From Streptacidiphilus jiangxiensis (GTDB lineage: Bacteria > Actinomycetota > Actinomycetes > Streptomycetales > Streptomycetaceae), in contig NZ_FOAZ01000042.1 in assembly GCF_900109465.1 (NCBI RefSeq), positions 1 to 36,704 of the forward strand: a stretch of DNA of 36,704 nt, in the 5' to 3' direction. The position numbers and the translations under genes are program-made. Below, piece after piece: positions 1-8,450 of this stretch. Under the pieces are notes generated by a model. That model worked only from the letters and a program-made list of their open reading frames with translations, was not told the origin of the DNA and did no database searches. The number at the start of each line of letters is the position of its first letter. Position 1 is the stretch's first letter.

Positions 1-23
1 CGGCAGACCCGGTCGAGGCGAAC

Positions 24-755
24 GTGTGGGTGGAGCCCGTTGCCCGGGGGGCGCTCCCCGCGCCGGCGGAGCCGGTGGCCGAGTCGTCGCCTGCGGCGCG
101 CCCGGCCGCGCCCGCCCAGCCGGCCGTGCCGCCTGCGCGGAGCGCCGAGGCGGGCGATGACGCCGAGCCCGTGGCCGAGGTGCCGCTGAAAGCCGCGCTC
201 GAGGCGGTGCTGATGGTCGTGGACGAGCCCACCACCGCCGCGCGGCTCGCGGAGGTGCTGGAGCGGCCCAAGAAGGTCGTGGCCGCCGCGCTCGCCGAGC
301 TCGCGGAGGAGTACGACGCCCAGCAGCGCGGATTCGAGCTGCGGTTCGTCGCCGGGGGGTGGCGGTTCTACACCCGTGCCGTGTGTGCGCCCGTCGTGGA
401 CCGGTTCGTGCTGGACGGCCAGCAGGCCCGCCTCACCCAGGCCGCGCTGGAGACGCTGGCCGTCATCGCCTACCGCCAGCCGGTGTCGCGCTCGCGGGTC
501 TCCGCCGTCCGTGGTGTGAACTGTGACGGCGTGATGCGTACCCTGGTACAGAGAGGTCTGGTCGAGGAGTCCGGCACGGAGCCGGAGACGGGGGCTTACC
601 TGTACCGGACCACTCAGTACTTCCTGGAACGGATGGGGCTGCGCGGCCTGGACGAGCTGCCGGAGCTGGCCCCGTTCCTCCCCGAGGCCGACGACGTTGA
701 GGCGGACTCGCAGGAGGGGTCTGCGATCGCCGACGCGGTCGCGGCAGCAGATTGA
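24..755 (+). CDS. scpB: Segregation and condensation protein B (ScpB)
   Basis: ScpB is the winged-helix kleisin-associated subunit of the SMC-ScpA-ScpB condensin, which compacts and segregates chromosomes in the cytoplasm. The conserved domain runs from about residue 52 to 225. It includes the family hallmark ARLTQAALETLAVIAYRQP at about 135 and a later DGVMRTLVQRGLVEE stretch. The first 50 residues are an Ala/Pro-rich low-complexity extension. The GTG at 24 has a GAGG at 15-18 as a possible ribosome site. However, the frame stays open and coding-like to base 3, so the true start may lie left of the window. scpA would be expected upstream and rluB follows, the usual actinobacterial order. The product call is secure; the N-terminus is not. 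Confidence 0.93.
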   Translation: MWVEPVARGALPAPAEPVAESSPAARPAAPAQPAVPPARSAEAGDDAEPVAEVPLKAALEAVLMVVDEPTTAARLAEVLERPKKVVAAALAELAEEYDAQQRGFELRFVAGGWRFYTRAVCAPVVDRFVLDGQQARLTQAALETLAVIAYRQPVSRSRVSAVRGVNCDGVMRTLVQRGLVEESGTEPETGAYLYRTTQYFLERMGLRGLDELPELAPFLPEADDVEADSQEGSAIADAVAAAD

Positions 756-831
756 CAGTGGCAGGCAGCAGTTCGACAGGCAGCCGCCTGACAGACGACG
801 GACGACGAACAGACCGGGCAGCGGGTTTTTG

Positions 832-1923
832 ATGCGTAGCGGTAACAGCAGGAACAGCAGCGGCGGCGGCGCCCGCAAGGGCGGCCAGGGCGGCGGCTAC
901 GGCCAGGGCTCGGGCCAGGGCGGAGCCCGCGGCGGTCAGCAGGGTGCCCGCCGCGGGGGCGGCAGCGGTGGTGGCAAGGGCACGCCGCGCCCGGAGCAGC
1001 GCCGCTACGACCGTCCGGAGTTCGGCGGTGGCCCGGACGCGCAACCCCAGCCCTGGAAGCGCGGCTCCGGCTCCGGCTCCGGCCAGGGCGGCGGCCCGCG
1101 CAAGACCGCGCCCTCGCGTCCGCGTGAGCTGCAGGCGCGCGTCGAGGACGCCGTCCGCGCGCGTCACGACCGGCCGTCCAAGCCGACCGCGCAGAGCGAG
1201 CTCGAGGGCGAGCGCCTGCAGAAGGTGCTGGCCCGTGCGGGCATGGGCAGCCGTCGCGCCTGCGAGGAGCTGATCGAGCAGGGCCGGGTCATGGTCAACG
1301 GCGAGGTCGTGCGCGAGCAGGGCAAGCGCGTGGACGCCGCCCACGACAAGATCGAGGTCGACGGCCTGACCGTGGCCACCCAGTCGTACCTGTTCTTCGC
1401 GCTCAACAAGCCGGCCGGCGTCGTGGCGACCATGGAGGACCCGGACGGCCGCCAGTGCCTGGGCGACTACGTGAACAACCGCGAGACGCGGCTGTTCCAC
1501 GTCGGCCGCCTGGACACCGAGACCGAGGGCATCATCCTGCTCACCAACCACGGCGAGCTGGCCCACCGCCTCACCCACCCCAAGTACGGCGTGCAGAAGA
1601 CCTACCTCGCCGCCATCCAGGGCCCGATCCCGCGTGACCTGGGCAAGCAGCTGAAGAACGGCATCGAGCTGGAGGACGGCTGGGCGCGCGCGGACGACTT
1701 CAAGGTCATCCAGAACGTCGGCAAGAACTACCTGGTCGAGGTCACCCTGCACGAGGGCCGCAAGCACATCGTGCGCCGCATGCTGTCCGAGGCCGGCTTC
1801 CCGGTGGAGAAGCTGGTGCGCACCCAGTTCGGCCCGATCGCGCTCGGCGACCAGAAGTCCGGCTGGCTGCGCCGGCTGACCAACCCGGAGGTCGGTCAGC
1901 TGATGAAGTCCGTGGGGCTCTGA
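832..1923 (+). CDS. rluB: Ribosomal large subunit pseudouridine synthase, RluB/RsuA family
   Basis: The enzyme isomerises a uridine of 23S rRNA to pseudouridine. With ATG 832 it is 363 residues long. Residues 5 to about 105 are a Gly/Arg/Gln/Ser-rich, strongly basic tail, probably disordered and RNA-contacting. An S4 RNA-binding domain follows at about 127-175 (LQKVLARAGMGSRRACEELI). The catalytic RsuA/RluB domain comes next, with the motif HVGRLDTETEG and its nucleophilic Asp at about residue 228. The frame is open upstream to 697, but that stretch overlaps scpB and encodes Arg-rich shadow sequence, so ATG 832 is preferred even though no strong Shine-Dalgarno is visible. It lies 76 bp after scpB and 4 bp before the tetR-type gene, so co-transcription is likely. 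Confidence 0.92.
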   Translation: MRSGNSRNSSGGGARKGGQGGGYGQGSGQGGARGGQQGARRGGGSGGGKGTPRPEQRRYDRPEFGGGPDAQPQPWKRGSGSGSGQGGGPRKTAPSRPRELQARVEDAVRARHDRPSKPTAQSELEGERLQKVLARAGMGSRRACEELIEQGRVMVNGEVVREQGKRVDAAHDKIEVDGLTVATQSYLFFALNKPAGVVATMEDPDGRQCLGDYVNNRETRLFHVGRLDTETEGIILLTNHGELAHRLTHPKYGVQKTYLAAIQGPIPRDLGKQLKNGIELEDGWARADDFKVIQNVGKNYLVEVTLHEGRKHIVRRMLSEAGFPVEKLVRTQFGPIALGDQKSGWLRRLTNPEVGQLMKSVGL

Positions 1924-1927
1924 TCGG

Positions 1928-2512
1928 ATGACCCAGGCGGTGTCCGGACGCGGTCGGCTCACGCCCGAACGCGAGGCGGAGCTGTACGACCGCGTCATCG
2001 AGCTGGTGCGGGAGCACGGCTACGACTCACTGACGATGGACGCGGTCGCCGCCCGCGCCCACGTCAGCAAGGCGACGCTGTACCGGCAGTGGCAGGGCAA
2101 GCCGCAGCTGGTCGCCTCGGCGATGCGGCACACCAAGCCGCTGCCGTACGAGGGGGTCGACACCGGCACCCTGCCCGGGGACCTGTACGCCCTCGCGGAC
2201 GTGGGGACGCGCCTGGAGGAGGACACGGTCTTCATGACCGCGGTCGCCCACGCCGTGCAGTCCAACCCGGACCTGGGCGAGGCGCTGCGCGAGATGATGA
2301 TCGATCCGATGCGCCGGGTGCTGCAGCAGGTGCTGGACCGGGCCGTGGACCGCGGCGAGCTGCGTGCGGGCGCGGCGGCGGGAGAGTTCCTCGCCCACGC
2401 GCTCTTCGGCGCGCTGCCCGCCCGCAAGATCCTCGACGACACCTTCGCCGATCCCGCCTACATGAAGCGCTACATCGACGCGGTCGTCCTGCCCGCCCTG
2501 CTGAACAGCTGA
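1928..2512 (+). CDS. TetR/AcrR-family transcriptional regulator
   Basis: A 194-residue TetR-type repressor. The N-terminal helix-turn-helix lies at about residues 15-60, with the typical MDAVAARAHVSKATLYRQW recognition region, followed by an all-helical ligand-binding and dimerisation domain. Its ATG is only 4 bp after the rluB stop, so it may be co-transcribed with rluB. A perfect 40-bp palindrome and a second 15-bp palindrome lie directly downstream, ahead of the MFS exporter gene. This is the standard layout of a repressor that controls an adjacent drug pump. The cognate ligand cannot be inferred. That it controls the exporter is an inference from position and operator symmetry. Confidence 0.9.
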   Translation: MTQAVSGRGRLTPEREAELYDRVIELVREHGYDSLTMDAVAARAHVSKATLYRQWQGKPQLVASAMRHTKPLPYEGVDTGTLPGDLYALADVGTRLEEDTVFMTAVAHAVQSNPDLGEALREMMIDPMRRVLQQVLDRAVDRGELRAGAAAGEFLAHALFGALPARKILDDTFADPAYMKRYIDAVVLPALLNS

Positions 2513-2523
2513 GACGGCACTCA

Positions 2524-2563
2524 CATACGCCCATCGAAACGAAGTCGTTTCGATGGGCGTATG
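2524..2563. promoter_or_regulatory. Perfect 19+2+19 bp palindrome, probable TetR operator or hairpin
   Basis: Arms at 2524-2542 and 2545-2563 are exact reverse complements separated by AG. The core is CGAAACGA-AG-TCGTTTCG. It lies 11 bp after the tetR-type stop and 48 bp before the MFS start. Half-site size and symmetry fit a TetR dimer or dimer pair. The right arm is followed by CTTTTG, so the same sequence could also end transcription of the upstream gene as a hairpin. Confidence 0.75.
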
Positions 2564-2581
2564 CTTTTGCCCAGAGCGAGT

Positions 2582-2596
2582 ACGAAACCGTTTCGT
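2582..2596. promoter_or_regulatory. Second TetR-type operator upstream of the MFS gene
   Basis: ACGAAAC-C-GTTTCGT is a perfect 7+1+7 palindrome. It shares the CGAAAC/GTTTCG half-sites with the larger palindrome 18 bp upstream. It ends 5 bp before the GGAGGAA ribosome site at 2602-2608, so a bound repressor would block the exporter's transcription start or early leader. Confidence 0.65.
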
Positions 2597-2611
2597 TTAA
2601 CGGAGGAACCC

Positions 2612-4108
2612 ATGTCGCAGACAGAGCTGAGGCGCCAGCGCCTCGACGCGGGGCCGGCCGCGCCGGCGCCCGGCGGCCGCCGCTGGTGGGCGCTGGCCGT
2701 CATCGGGCTCGCGCAGCTGATGGTGGTGCTCGACGGCACCATCGTGAACATCGCCCTGCCCTCGGCCCAGCAGGACCTGGGCTTCTCCAACGCCGACCGG
2801 CAGTGGGTGGTCACCGCCTACGCGCTGGCCTTCGGCTCGCTGCTGCTGCTCGGCGGACGCCTCGCCGACCTGTTCGGGCGCAAGGCCGTCTTCCTCGTCG
2901 GTGTCGGCGGCTTCGCCGCGGCCTCCGCGCTCGCCGGAGCCGCCGGGGACTTCTCCGTGCTGGTCACCGGCCGCGCCCTGCAGGGCCTGTTCGGCGCACT
3001 GCTCGCGCCCGCCGCGCTGTCCATCCTCAACACGACCTTCACCGACGCCAAGGAGCGCGCCAAGGCCTTCGGCATCTACGGCGCCATCGCCGGCGCCGGC
3101 GGCGGCATCGGCCTGCTGCTCGGCGGACTGCTGACGGAGCACCTGAACTGGCGCTGGACGCTCTTCGTCAACCTCTTCTTCGCCGCCCTCGCGCTCGCCG
3201 GCGGCGTCGCCTTCCTGCGCAACGGCGCCCGCACCGCCCGGCCCAGGCTGGACCTGCCCGGCACCGTCCTGGTCTCGGCCGGCCTGTTCGGCCTGGTCTA
3301 CGGCTTCTCCAACGCCGACACCCACAGCTGGGGCTCGCCGCAGACCTGGGGCTTCCTGGTCGCGGGCGCGCTGCTGCTGGCCGTCTTCACCTGGTGGCAG
3401 ACCCGCGCCCAGCACCCGCTGCTGCCGCTGCGCGTGCTGCTCGACCGCAACCGCGGCGCGTCCTTCCTCGCCTCCGGCATCACCAGCGCGGGCATGTTCG
3501 GCGTCTTCCTCTTCCTGACCTACTACCTGCAGGAGACGCTGCACTACAGCCCGGTCCAGACCGGCCTCGGCTTCCTGCCGATGATCGGCGCGCTGATGGT
3601 CTCCGCGCAGCTCGCCACGCTCGTGCTGCTGCCGCGCATCGGCCCCAAGCCGCTCGTCCCGTTCGGCATGGCGCTCGCCGCGATCGCCATGGTCTGGTTC
3701 ACCAACCTCGGCCTGCACAGCTCCTACGCCGCCGCCGTGCTGCCGCCACTGCTGATCATGGGCTTCGGTCTGGGTCTGATCATGCCGACCGCGATGAGCC
3801 TGGCCACCGACCGGATCGAGGAGCAGGACGCCGGCGTCGCCTCGGCCGCCGTCAACACCACCCAGCAGATCGGCGGCTCGATCGGCACCGCCCTGCTGAA
3901 CACCCTCGCCGCCAGCGCCGGCACCAGCTACATGGCCGGCCGGGCGCCGACCCCGGTGAACCTGGCCGACGCCCAGCTGCACAGCTACGCCACCGCCTAC
4001 TGGTGGTCGGCCGGCTTCTTCGTCGCCGGCCTGGTGCTCTCCGCGGTCCTCTACCGCCGCGGGAGGATCGTCCAGGACGCGAACGCGCCCGTCGCGGTCC
4101 ACATGTGA
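2612..4108 (+). CDS. MFS drug exporter, DHA2 (EmrB/QacA-like) 14-TM family
   Basis: A 498-residue inner-membrane proton antiporter of the DHA2 multidrug family. After a short basic N-terminus, the first helix ends in the DHA2 motif LDGTIVNIALP (residues 40-50). Next come QWVVTAYAL and the MFS motif A variant GGRLADLFGRK (81-91). About fourteen hydrophobic segments follow, with a conserved C-terminal stretch at about 410-430 (AAVNTTQQIGGSIGTALLNT). The ATG at 2612 has a strong GGAGGAA site 3 bp away and is preferred over the upstream in-frame start at 2561, which lies inside the operator palindrome. Control by the preceding TetR protein through the two palindromes is likely. The substrate is unknown. 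Confidence 0.92.
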   Translation: MSQTELRRQRLDAGPAAPAPGGRRWWALAVIGLAQLMVVLDGTIVNIALPSAQQDLGFSNADRQWVVTAYALAFGSLLLLGGRLADLFGRKAVFLVGVGGFAAASALAGAAGDFSVLVTGRALQGLFGALLAPAALSILNTTFTDAKERAKAFGIYGAIAGAGGGIGLLLGGLLTEHLNWRWTLFVNLFFAALALAGGVAFLRNGARTARPRLDLPGTVLVSAGLFGLVYGFSNADTHSWGSPQTWGFLVAGALLLAVFTWWQTRAQHPLLPLRVLLDRNRGASFLASGITSAGMFGVFLFLTYYLQETLHYSPVQTGLGFLPMIGALMVSAQLATLVLLPRIGPKPLVPFGMALAAIAMVWFTNLGLHSSYAAAVLPPLLIMGFGLGLIMPTAMSLATDRIEEQDAGVASAAVNTTQQIGGSIGTALLNTLAASAGTSYMAGRAPTPVNLADAQLHSYATAYWWSAGFFVAGLVLSAVLYRRGRIVQDANAPVAVHM

Positions 4109-4172
4109 CGGTGCTCCACGTGGGGTTCGACGGGCGCGTCGGCTCAAAGGCGCGCTAGCTCAGGCGGCTGCC

Positions 4173-6305
4173 TCAGGCGGCCGCCTGCTGCGCCTGCTGG
4201 ACCAGCAGGTGGGCCGCCTTGACCAGGCGGTCCGCGGTGCGGTCGTCGATCCGGTGGTGGCCGGTGGCCGCACCGTTCAGGACGCCCGCGATCTGGGCGG
4301 CGAGCGCGTCGCGCTCGGTGCCGAGCGCGGTCAGCGTGGCCTCGTCGGCCAGGTAGGTGGCGTCACCCGTCGAGGCGGAGGAGACACCCGCGTTGGACAG
4401 CTGCAGCGTCGCCGCCGCGAAGGCGCCCACGCCCGCGTCCAGCTGCTTGTAGGCGGCGGCCAGCTGCGCGTACTGGTGCTCGCTCCCGCGCAGCGTGCCG
4501 TGCAGGGCCTTGTCGTCCAGGAAGCCGGTCAGCACCACGCCGTCGCCGCGGTAGTCGCTGCGCAGGCCGGTCAGCGCCAGCAGCGTCGGCCGGATGTCGG
4601 TGTGGTCGGACCAGACCTTGTCCGTGATGCCCAGGTGCTTCACGCCCGGACCGGCCAGGCCGAGCCAGGTGGTGTTGATGTCCGACGAGAAGTCGCCGTG
4701 GTTCCAGGCGTAGGCCGGGCCCAGCGCCACACAGGCCGAGTTGCAGTTCGCCGCGGCGCCGTAGACGTAGTAGTTCGGGTCGGCGAACGAGGTGAACGTC
4801 GGGGTGCGGGCCGCGTCGCCGGTGACCATGTGGAGCAGCTTCATCTCCGTCTGGTCGGCCAGGTACTTGTTGACCGTGTCGGTCTTGCCGGTGATCGGGT
4901 TGACCGCCGTGACCTTGGCCCAGGCCTGCTCCAGGGAGCGGGTCTTCGGGTCGGTCTGCGCCGGGTTGCCGGTGACGTAGAAGTTCGGCGCCGAGTCGGA
5001 GTGCAGCTTGAACGGCGTGGTCACGCCCTGCTGGGTCGCCAGCAGGCCGTTCGCGTTCGCGTTGATCTCACCGACCTGGGCGTAGGTGCACGGCACGGTG
5101 ACGCCGTCGCAGTTCGCCGGGGTCGGCGCGCCGCCGACGAAGTGGTCGTTCTCGTCGGAGGTCACCACGAAGTCGGTGTTCCTGGTGGTGATGCCGTCCT
5201 TGGCGAGCCGGGAGAAGAAGGCCCCGAAGGCGTTGTCGTAGGTCTTCAGCTGCGCCACGTACCCGGCCTCACCCGGACCGAACGCGCCGTAGGGGGCCGC
5301 GTGGCGGTCGTGCGCGTCGGAGATGTAGGCGAAGGTGACCGGCACGCCGGACTCCTGCATCTGCGCGACGTAGCCGAGGGAGTTGGCGGCGCTCATGCCG
5401 TCGAAGCCGGGGAAGCCCGGGTTGCCCTTGCCGTCGGTGATCGGCGTGCCGTCGGTCGAGTCGACGACGCCGCTGGTGGAGATCGCCGGGTCCACCGCCT
5501 TGGCGCCGAACAGCGCCTGGTAACCGTTGTAGCCGCCCGGCTCGTCCGGCAGCAGGTCGGGGGAGGCGTTCGCGCCCGCGCCCTTGCACAGCGCCGAGCT
5601 CTTCGCGCAGTGCAGGCCGATGCCGACGTAGTCGGTCGTCGCCTTGCCCGGGTCGGCCTTGGCCTCCGCCGCCTGCGGGGAGGTGGCACCGAAGACCTTG
5701 TTGATGTCGACGGTGGTGTTCTCCAGCACGGTGTTCGCGACCGAGACCGCGCCGTAGTCGCAGCCGGCGCGGGTGTAGGAGACCCACGGCGCCGGGGTGT
5801 TCTTGCCCTGCGGCGTCACCATCGTGTAGCTGGAGTCGCTCGGGGTGGGCACCGAGGAGTCGGCCACACCGTCGGTCCAGTAGGCGAAGCTCGCCGCGCT
5901 GTTGGTGCTGCCGTCCGGGTTGAAGTACCGGTACGAGTTGGCGATCGCCTGCCCGTGCCGGTCGCCGTACAGACCGGTCAGCGACGTGAGGATGTCGTTG
6001 CCGGTGTGGGCGATCAGCGGCGTGTGGTGGTTGGTGTCCACCACGCCGTTGGACGTCAGGAAGTTCAGCAGATGGGGCATCTGCTCCAGGTCCGACGGCA
6101 CGTTCGGGTTGTCCCGGGTGAAGTGCACGTTGTCGAACTGCAGGTAGATGACGTGCTTCAGGCCGGGATTGTTCGCGTCCAGCCGACAGCCCGCCGCGTG
6201 CTTCTGCGCGGCCGGCTGCGTCGCCGCCGTCGCGGGAAGCGCCGCGGCGCCTCCGATGCCCAGCCCGGCGGCCACCGCCAGGGCCACAACCTTGCTCGTG
6301 CGCAT
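4173..6305 (-). CDS. Secreted alkaline-phosphatase-superfamily phosphohydrolase
   Basis: A 710-residue exported protein. It has a cleavable signal peptide (about residues 1-27, ending in PATAA). The AlkP-superfamily metal and nucleophile motifs follow: QFDN (Asp about 58), IAHTGND at about 98-104 with Thr as probable nucleophile, then GLYGDRHG, VTSDENDHF and WSDHTDIRPTLLALTGL. These are the arrangement of type I phosphodiesterases and nucleotide pyrophosphatases rather than classical PhoA. A roughly 90-residue helical, Ala-rich C-terminal tail ends the protein. ATG 6305 is preceded by GAGGGAGCAGG and starts the signal peptide, so upstream in-frame starts are rejected. I see no PHO-box-like GTTCAC repeats upstream. 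The gene is apparently monocistronic. The substrate is unknown. Confidence 0.85.
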   Translation of the reverse strand: MRTSKVVALAVAAGLGIGGAAALPATAATQPAAQKHAAGCRLDANNPGLKHVIYLQFDNVHFTRDNPNVPSDLEQMPHLLNFLTSNGVVDTNHHTPLIAHTGNDILTSLTGLYGDRHGQAIANSYRYFNPDGSTNSAASFAYWTDGVADSSVPTPSDSSYTMVTPQGKNTPAPWVSYTRAGCDYGAVSVANTVLENTTVDINKVFGATSPQAAEAKADPGKATTDYVGIGLHCAKSSALCKGAGANASPDLLPDEPGGYNGYQALFGAKAVDPAISTSGVVDSTDGTPITDGKGNPGFPGFDGMSAANSLGYVAQMQESGVPVTFAYISDAHDRHAAPYGAFGPGEAGYVAQLKTYDNAFGAFFSRLAKDGITTRNTDFVVTSDENDHFVGGAPTPANCDGVTVPCTYAQVGEINANANGLLATQQGVTTPFKLHSDSAPNFYVTGNPAQTDPKTRSLEQAWAKVTAVNPITGKTDTVNKYLADQTEMKLLHMVTGDAARTPTFTSFADPNYYVYGAAANCNSACVALGPAYAWNHGDFSSDINTTWLGLAGPGVKHLGITDKVWSDHTDIRPTLLALTGLRSDYRGDGVVLTGFLDDKALHGTLRGSEHQYAQLAAAYKQLDAGVGAFAAATLQLSNAGVSSASTGDATYLADEATLTALGTERDALAAQIAGVLNGAATGHHRIDDRTADRLVKAAHLLVQQAQQAAA

Positions 6306-6479
6306 CCTGCTCCCTCGTAATGGTCTCGTGTCCATGACGCGCGTAGAACGTGACGCATCACACTGGCACGGGAGCAGAGGGAACGAAAGAGGGCCGACAG
6401 GTACACCACATGTCCCGCACATGAATTGACGGGAAATCAGCTTCCTGCTCCGCTGCCCTTCCCGCTGTCCTCCGCGCAG

Positions 6480-6818
6480 TCAGCTCCAGACGGCGAGCGT
6501 GGCCCAGCGGCCCTCGGTGTCGCGGCGCGCCTCCAGCATGCCGACCACCGCCGCCCGGTTCACCGGCCCGTAGACGTGCGGATGCATCCCGCCGTCCCGT
6601 GCCTGCTCCCAGCGGACCGGCGCGTCCAACAGGCCCTCCTCCACCAGCAGCACCATCAACGGCCCGCGCGCACCCGCGAACCGGGCGTTCGCCACCGCCA
6701 GGGCCTGCTCCTCGTCGGCGGAGCAGTGGATGAAGCCCTCCAACGCCAGCGACGCCGTGGCGTAAGGGCGGTCCGGGTGTTCCAGCCAGGCGTCGAGCGG
6801 CGTCAGATGGAAGAGCAT
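6480..6818 (-). CDS. DUF952 family protein
   Basis: A 112-residue cytoplasmic protein with the DUF952 signature: MLFHL at the N-terminus, then YATASLALEGFIHCS at about 24-38 and HVYGPVN at about 80. The ATG at 6818 is chosen because the conserved domain begins there. The longer frame up to 7031 overlaps the divergent peptidase gene and encodes Arg/Ser-rich shadow sequence. The biochemical function of DUF952 is not established; a fold relation to glutathione S-transferases has been proposed for the family. The gene is divergent from the M24 peptidase gene across a 121-bp gap. Confidence 0.85.
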   Translation of the reverse strand: MLFHLTPLDAWLEHPDRPYATASLALEGFIHCSADEEQALAVANARFAGARGPLMVLLVEEGLLDAPVRWEQARDGGMHPHVYGPVNRAAVVGMLEARRDTEGRWATLAVWS

Positions 6819-6939
6819 GTCCTGTTTGTACCCCAGGACGGGCCCGCGCAGTAGTGCGTCGGCCCCCCGCGTCGACTCCCCAGGCGACTCCCGCCTCGAC
6901 TCCCTGCACCGGCCGTCCCGACGTGATGGACTGAACGCC

Positions 6940-8061
6940 ATGGCACACGATGCGAGTCTCCCCTCCGCCGACCGGATCGCCCGCGCGCAGACCGCCGCCC
7001 GCGCCGCCGGCCTCGACGCGCTGCTGGTCACCCCCGGCGCCGACCTGCGCTATCTCACCGGCTACGAGGCGCTCCCGCTGGAACGCCTCACCTGCCTGGC
7101 CGTCCCGACCGAGGGAGAGCCGTTCCTCGTCGTCCCGCTGCTGGAGAAGCCCGCCGCCGAGGCCTCGCCCGTCGGCGCGCTGGACCTGGAGATCGTCCCC
7201 TGGCGTGAGACCGAGGACCCCTACGCCCTCCTCGCCTCCCGTCTCCCGCGCGGCCTGGCCCGCGTCGGCCTGGACAACCACATGTACGCCGAGAAGGTCC
7301 TCGCCTTCCACACGGCCCTCCCCGGCGCCGAGCAGGCCCTCGCCGGCGGCGTCCTCGGCGCGCTGCGGATGCGCAAGACCGCCGACGAGGTCGCCGCACT
7401 GCTGGAGGCCGCCGAGGCCATCGACAAGGTCCACTCCGCGATGGAGGAGTGGCTCCGCCCCGGCCGCACCGAGGCCGAGGTCGGCCGCGACATCGCCGAC
7501 GCGATCATCGCCTCCGGCCACGCCCGCGTCGACTTCGTCATCGTCGCCTCCGGCCCCAACGGCGCGAGCCCCCACGCGGAGGTCTCCGACCGCGTCATCC
7601 AGGCGGGCGACCCGGTCGTCGTCGACATCGGCGGCACGATGCCCTCCGGCTACTGCTCCGACTCCACCCGCAACTACTGCGTCGGCCGCCCGCCCGCCCG
7701 CTACGAGGCCCTCTACGAGGTCCTGCTCCACGCCCAGAAGGAGCAGTGCGACGCGGTGGCGCCCGGCATCACCGCCGAGCAGCTGGACGCCGTGGGCCGG
7801 GACCTCATCGCGAAGGCGGGCTACGGGGAGTACTTCATCCACCGCACCGGCCACGGCATCGGCCTGGAGACCCATGAGGAGCCCTACATCGTCTCCGGCT
7901 CGGCCCGTCCGCTGGAGCCCGGCATGGCCTTCTCGATCGAGCCCGGCATCTACCTTCCCGGCGAGTTCGGCGCCCGCATCGAGGACATCGCCGTCTGCAC
8001 CGAGACCGGCGGCGAGCGCCTCAACCTGACCAGTCGCGAGCTGCGGATCCTCGCCGGCTGA
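6940..8061 (+). CDS. M24 family Xaa-Pro aminopeptidase/dipeptidase
   Basis: A 373-residue cytoplasmic dinuclear-metal peptidase that removes residues preceding proline. The N-terminal creatinase-like domain spans about 1-135 (GADLRYLTGYEALP). The pita-bread catalytic domain follows with all five metal ligands visible: Asp about 229 (VVDIGG), Asp about 241 (CSDSTRNY), His about 305 (HRTGHGIGLETHE), Glu about 334 (FSIEPG) and Glu about 348 (ARIEDIAV). Length matches PepQ/YpdF-like members. The ATG at 6940 begins family-like sequence. The upstream in-frame ATG at 6817 overlaps the divergent DUF952 start and is rejected. Confidence 0.92.
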   Translation: MAHDASLPSADRIARAQTAARAAGLDALLVTPGADLRYLTGYEALPLERLTCLAVPTEGEPFLVVPLLEKPAAEASPVGALDLEIVPWRETEDPYALLASRLPRGLARVGLDNHMYAEKVLAFHTALPGAEQALAGGVLGALRMRKTADEVAALLEAAEAIDKVHSAMEEWLRPGRTEAEVGRDIADAIIASGHARVDFVIVASGPNGASPHAEVSDRVIQAGDPVVVDIGGTMPSGYCSDSTRNYCVGRPPARYEALYEVLLHAQKEQCDAVAPGITAEQLDAVGRDLIAKAGYGEYFIHRTGHGIGLETHEEPYIVSGSARPLEPGMAFSIEPGIYLPGEFGARIEDIAVCTETGGERLNLTSRELRILAG

Positions 8062-8073
8062 GCTTGCAGCCCC

Positions 8074-8259
8074 CCAGGGGCGCGAGGCTCTGACACGTGC
8101 GGCTCCGCCGCGTGGGCGCGACGAGCCACCCTGGGCCTTGAGACCCCGAGCGGACAGGGCCATCCCCCTCATGGGGGCACCCCGGGGCCGAAGGCTGGGG
8201 GGAGGGTTTCTCGCGCCCGCGCGGCGGAGCCGCAAGTCAGCAGTTCCCCGCGCCCCTGG
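8074..8259. repeat. Imperfect inverted intergenic element (copy 1)
   Basis: This fills about half of the 389-bp gap between the peptidase gene and tyrA. The left end (CCAGGGGCGCGAGG) and the right end (GTTCCCCGCGCCCCTGG) are arms of an imperfect inverted repeat about 55 bp deep. Both arms also contain GCGGCTCCGCCGCG-type blocks, with a GC-rich centre between. The end sequence matches the arms of the element at 12232-12336. Such palindromes are widespread between streptomycete genes. Here it could terminate the peptidase transcript. The remaining gap (8260-8450) shows only a minor inverted repeat CGGACAC/GTGTCCG at 8278-8304. Confidence 0.75.
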
Positions 8260-8450
8260 ACAGTGCATCTTGCCCATCGGACACAGGTTTCCGCTGCGTG
8301 TCCGTCCCGTTACCGTGGCGATCGTCGGCAACGCCGACCGGATCGGACTGCGCCCCGACCCGGTCGGCCGTTCGGCCACCGCGCCGCCCGCGGGCGGGAT
8401 CAGCCAGAATGTCCATCGCAGGCCCACCGCAACCCGAGGACGTACCCCGC

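Noticed and set aside
6306..6479. PHO box upstream of the phosphohydrolase
   Set aside because: No GTTCACC-type direct repeats are present, so phosphate control is not supported.
6358..8427. 689-codon open frame on the minus strand opposite the M24 peptidase gene
   Set aside because: It is Val/Gly/Ala/Asp-rich shadow sequence with no motif. The plus-strand peptidase has all metal ligands and correct codon bias.
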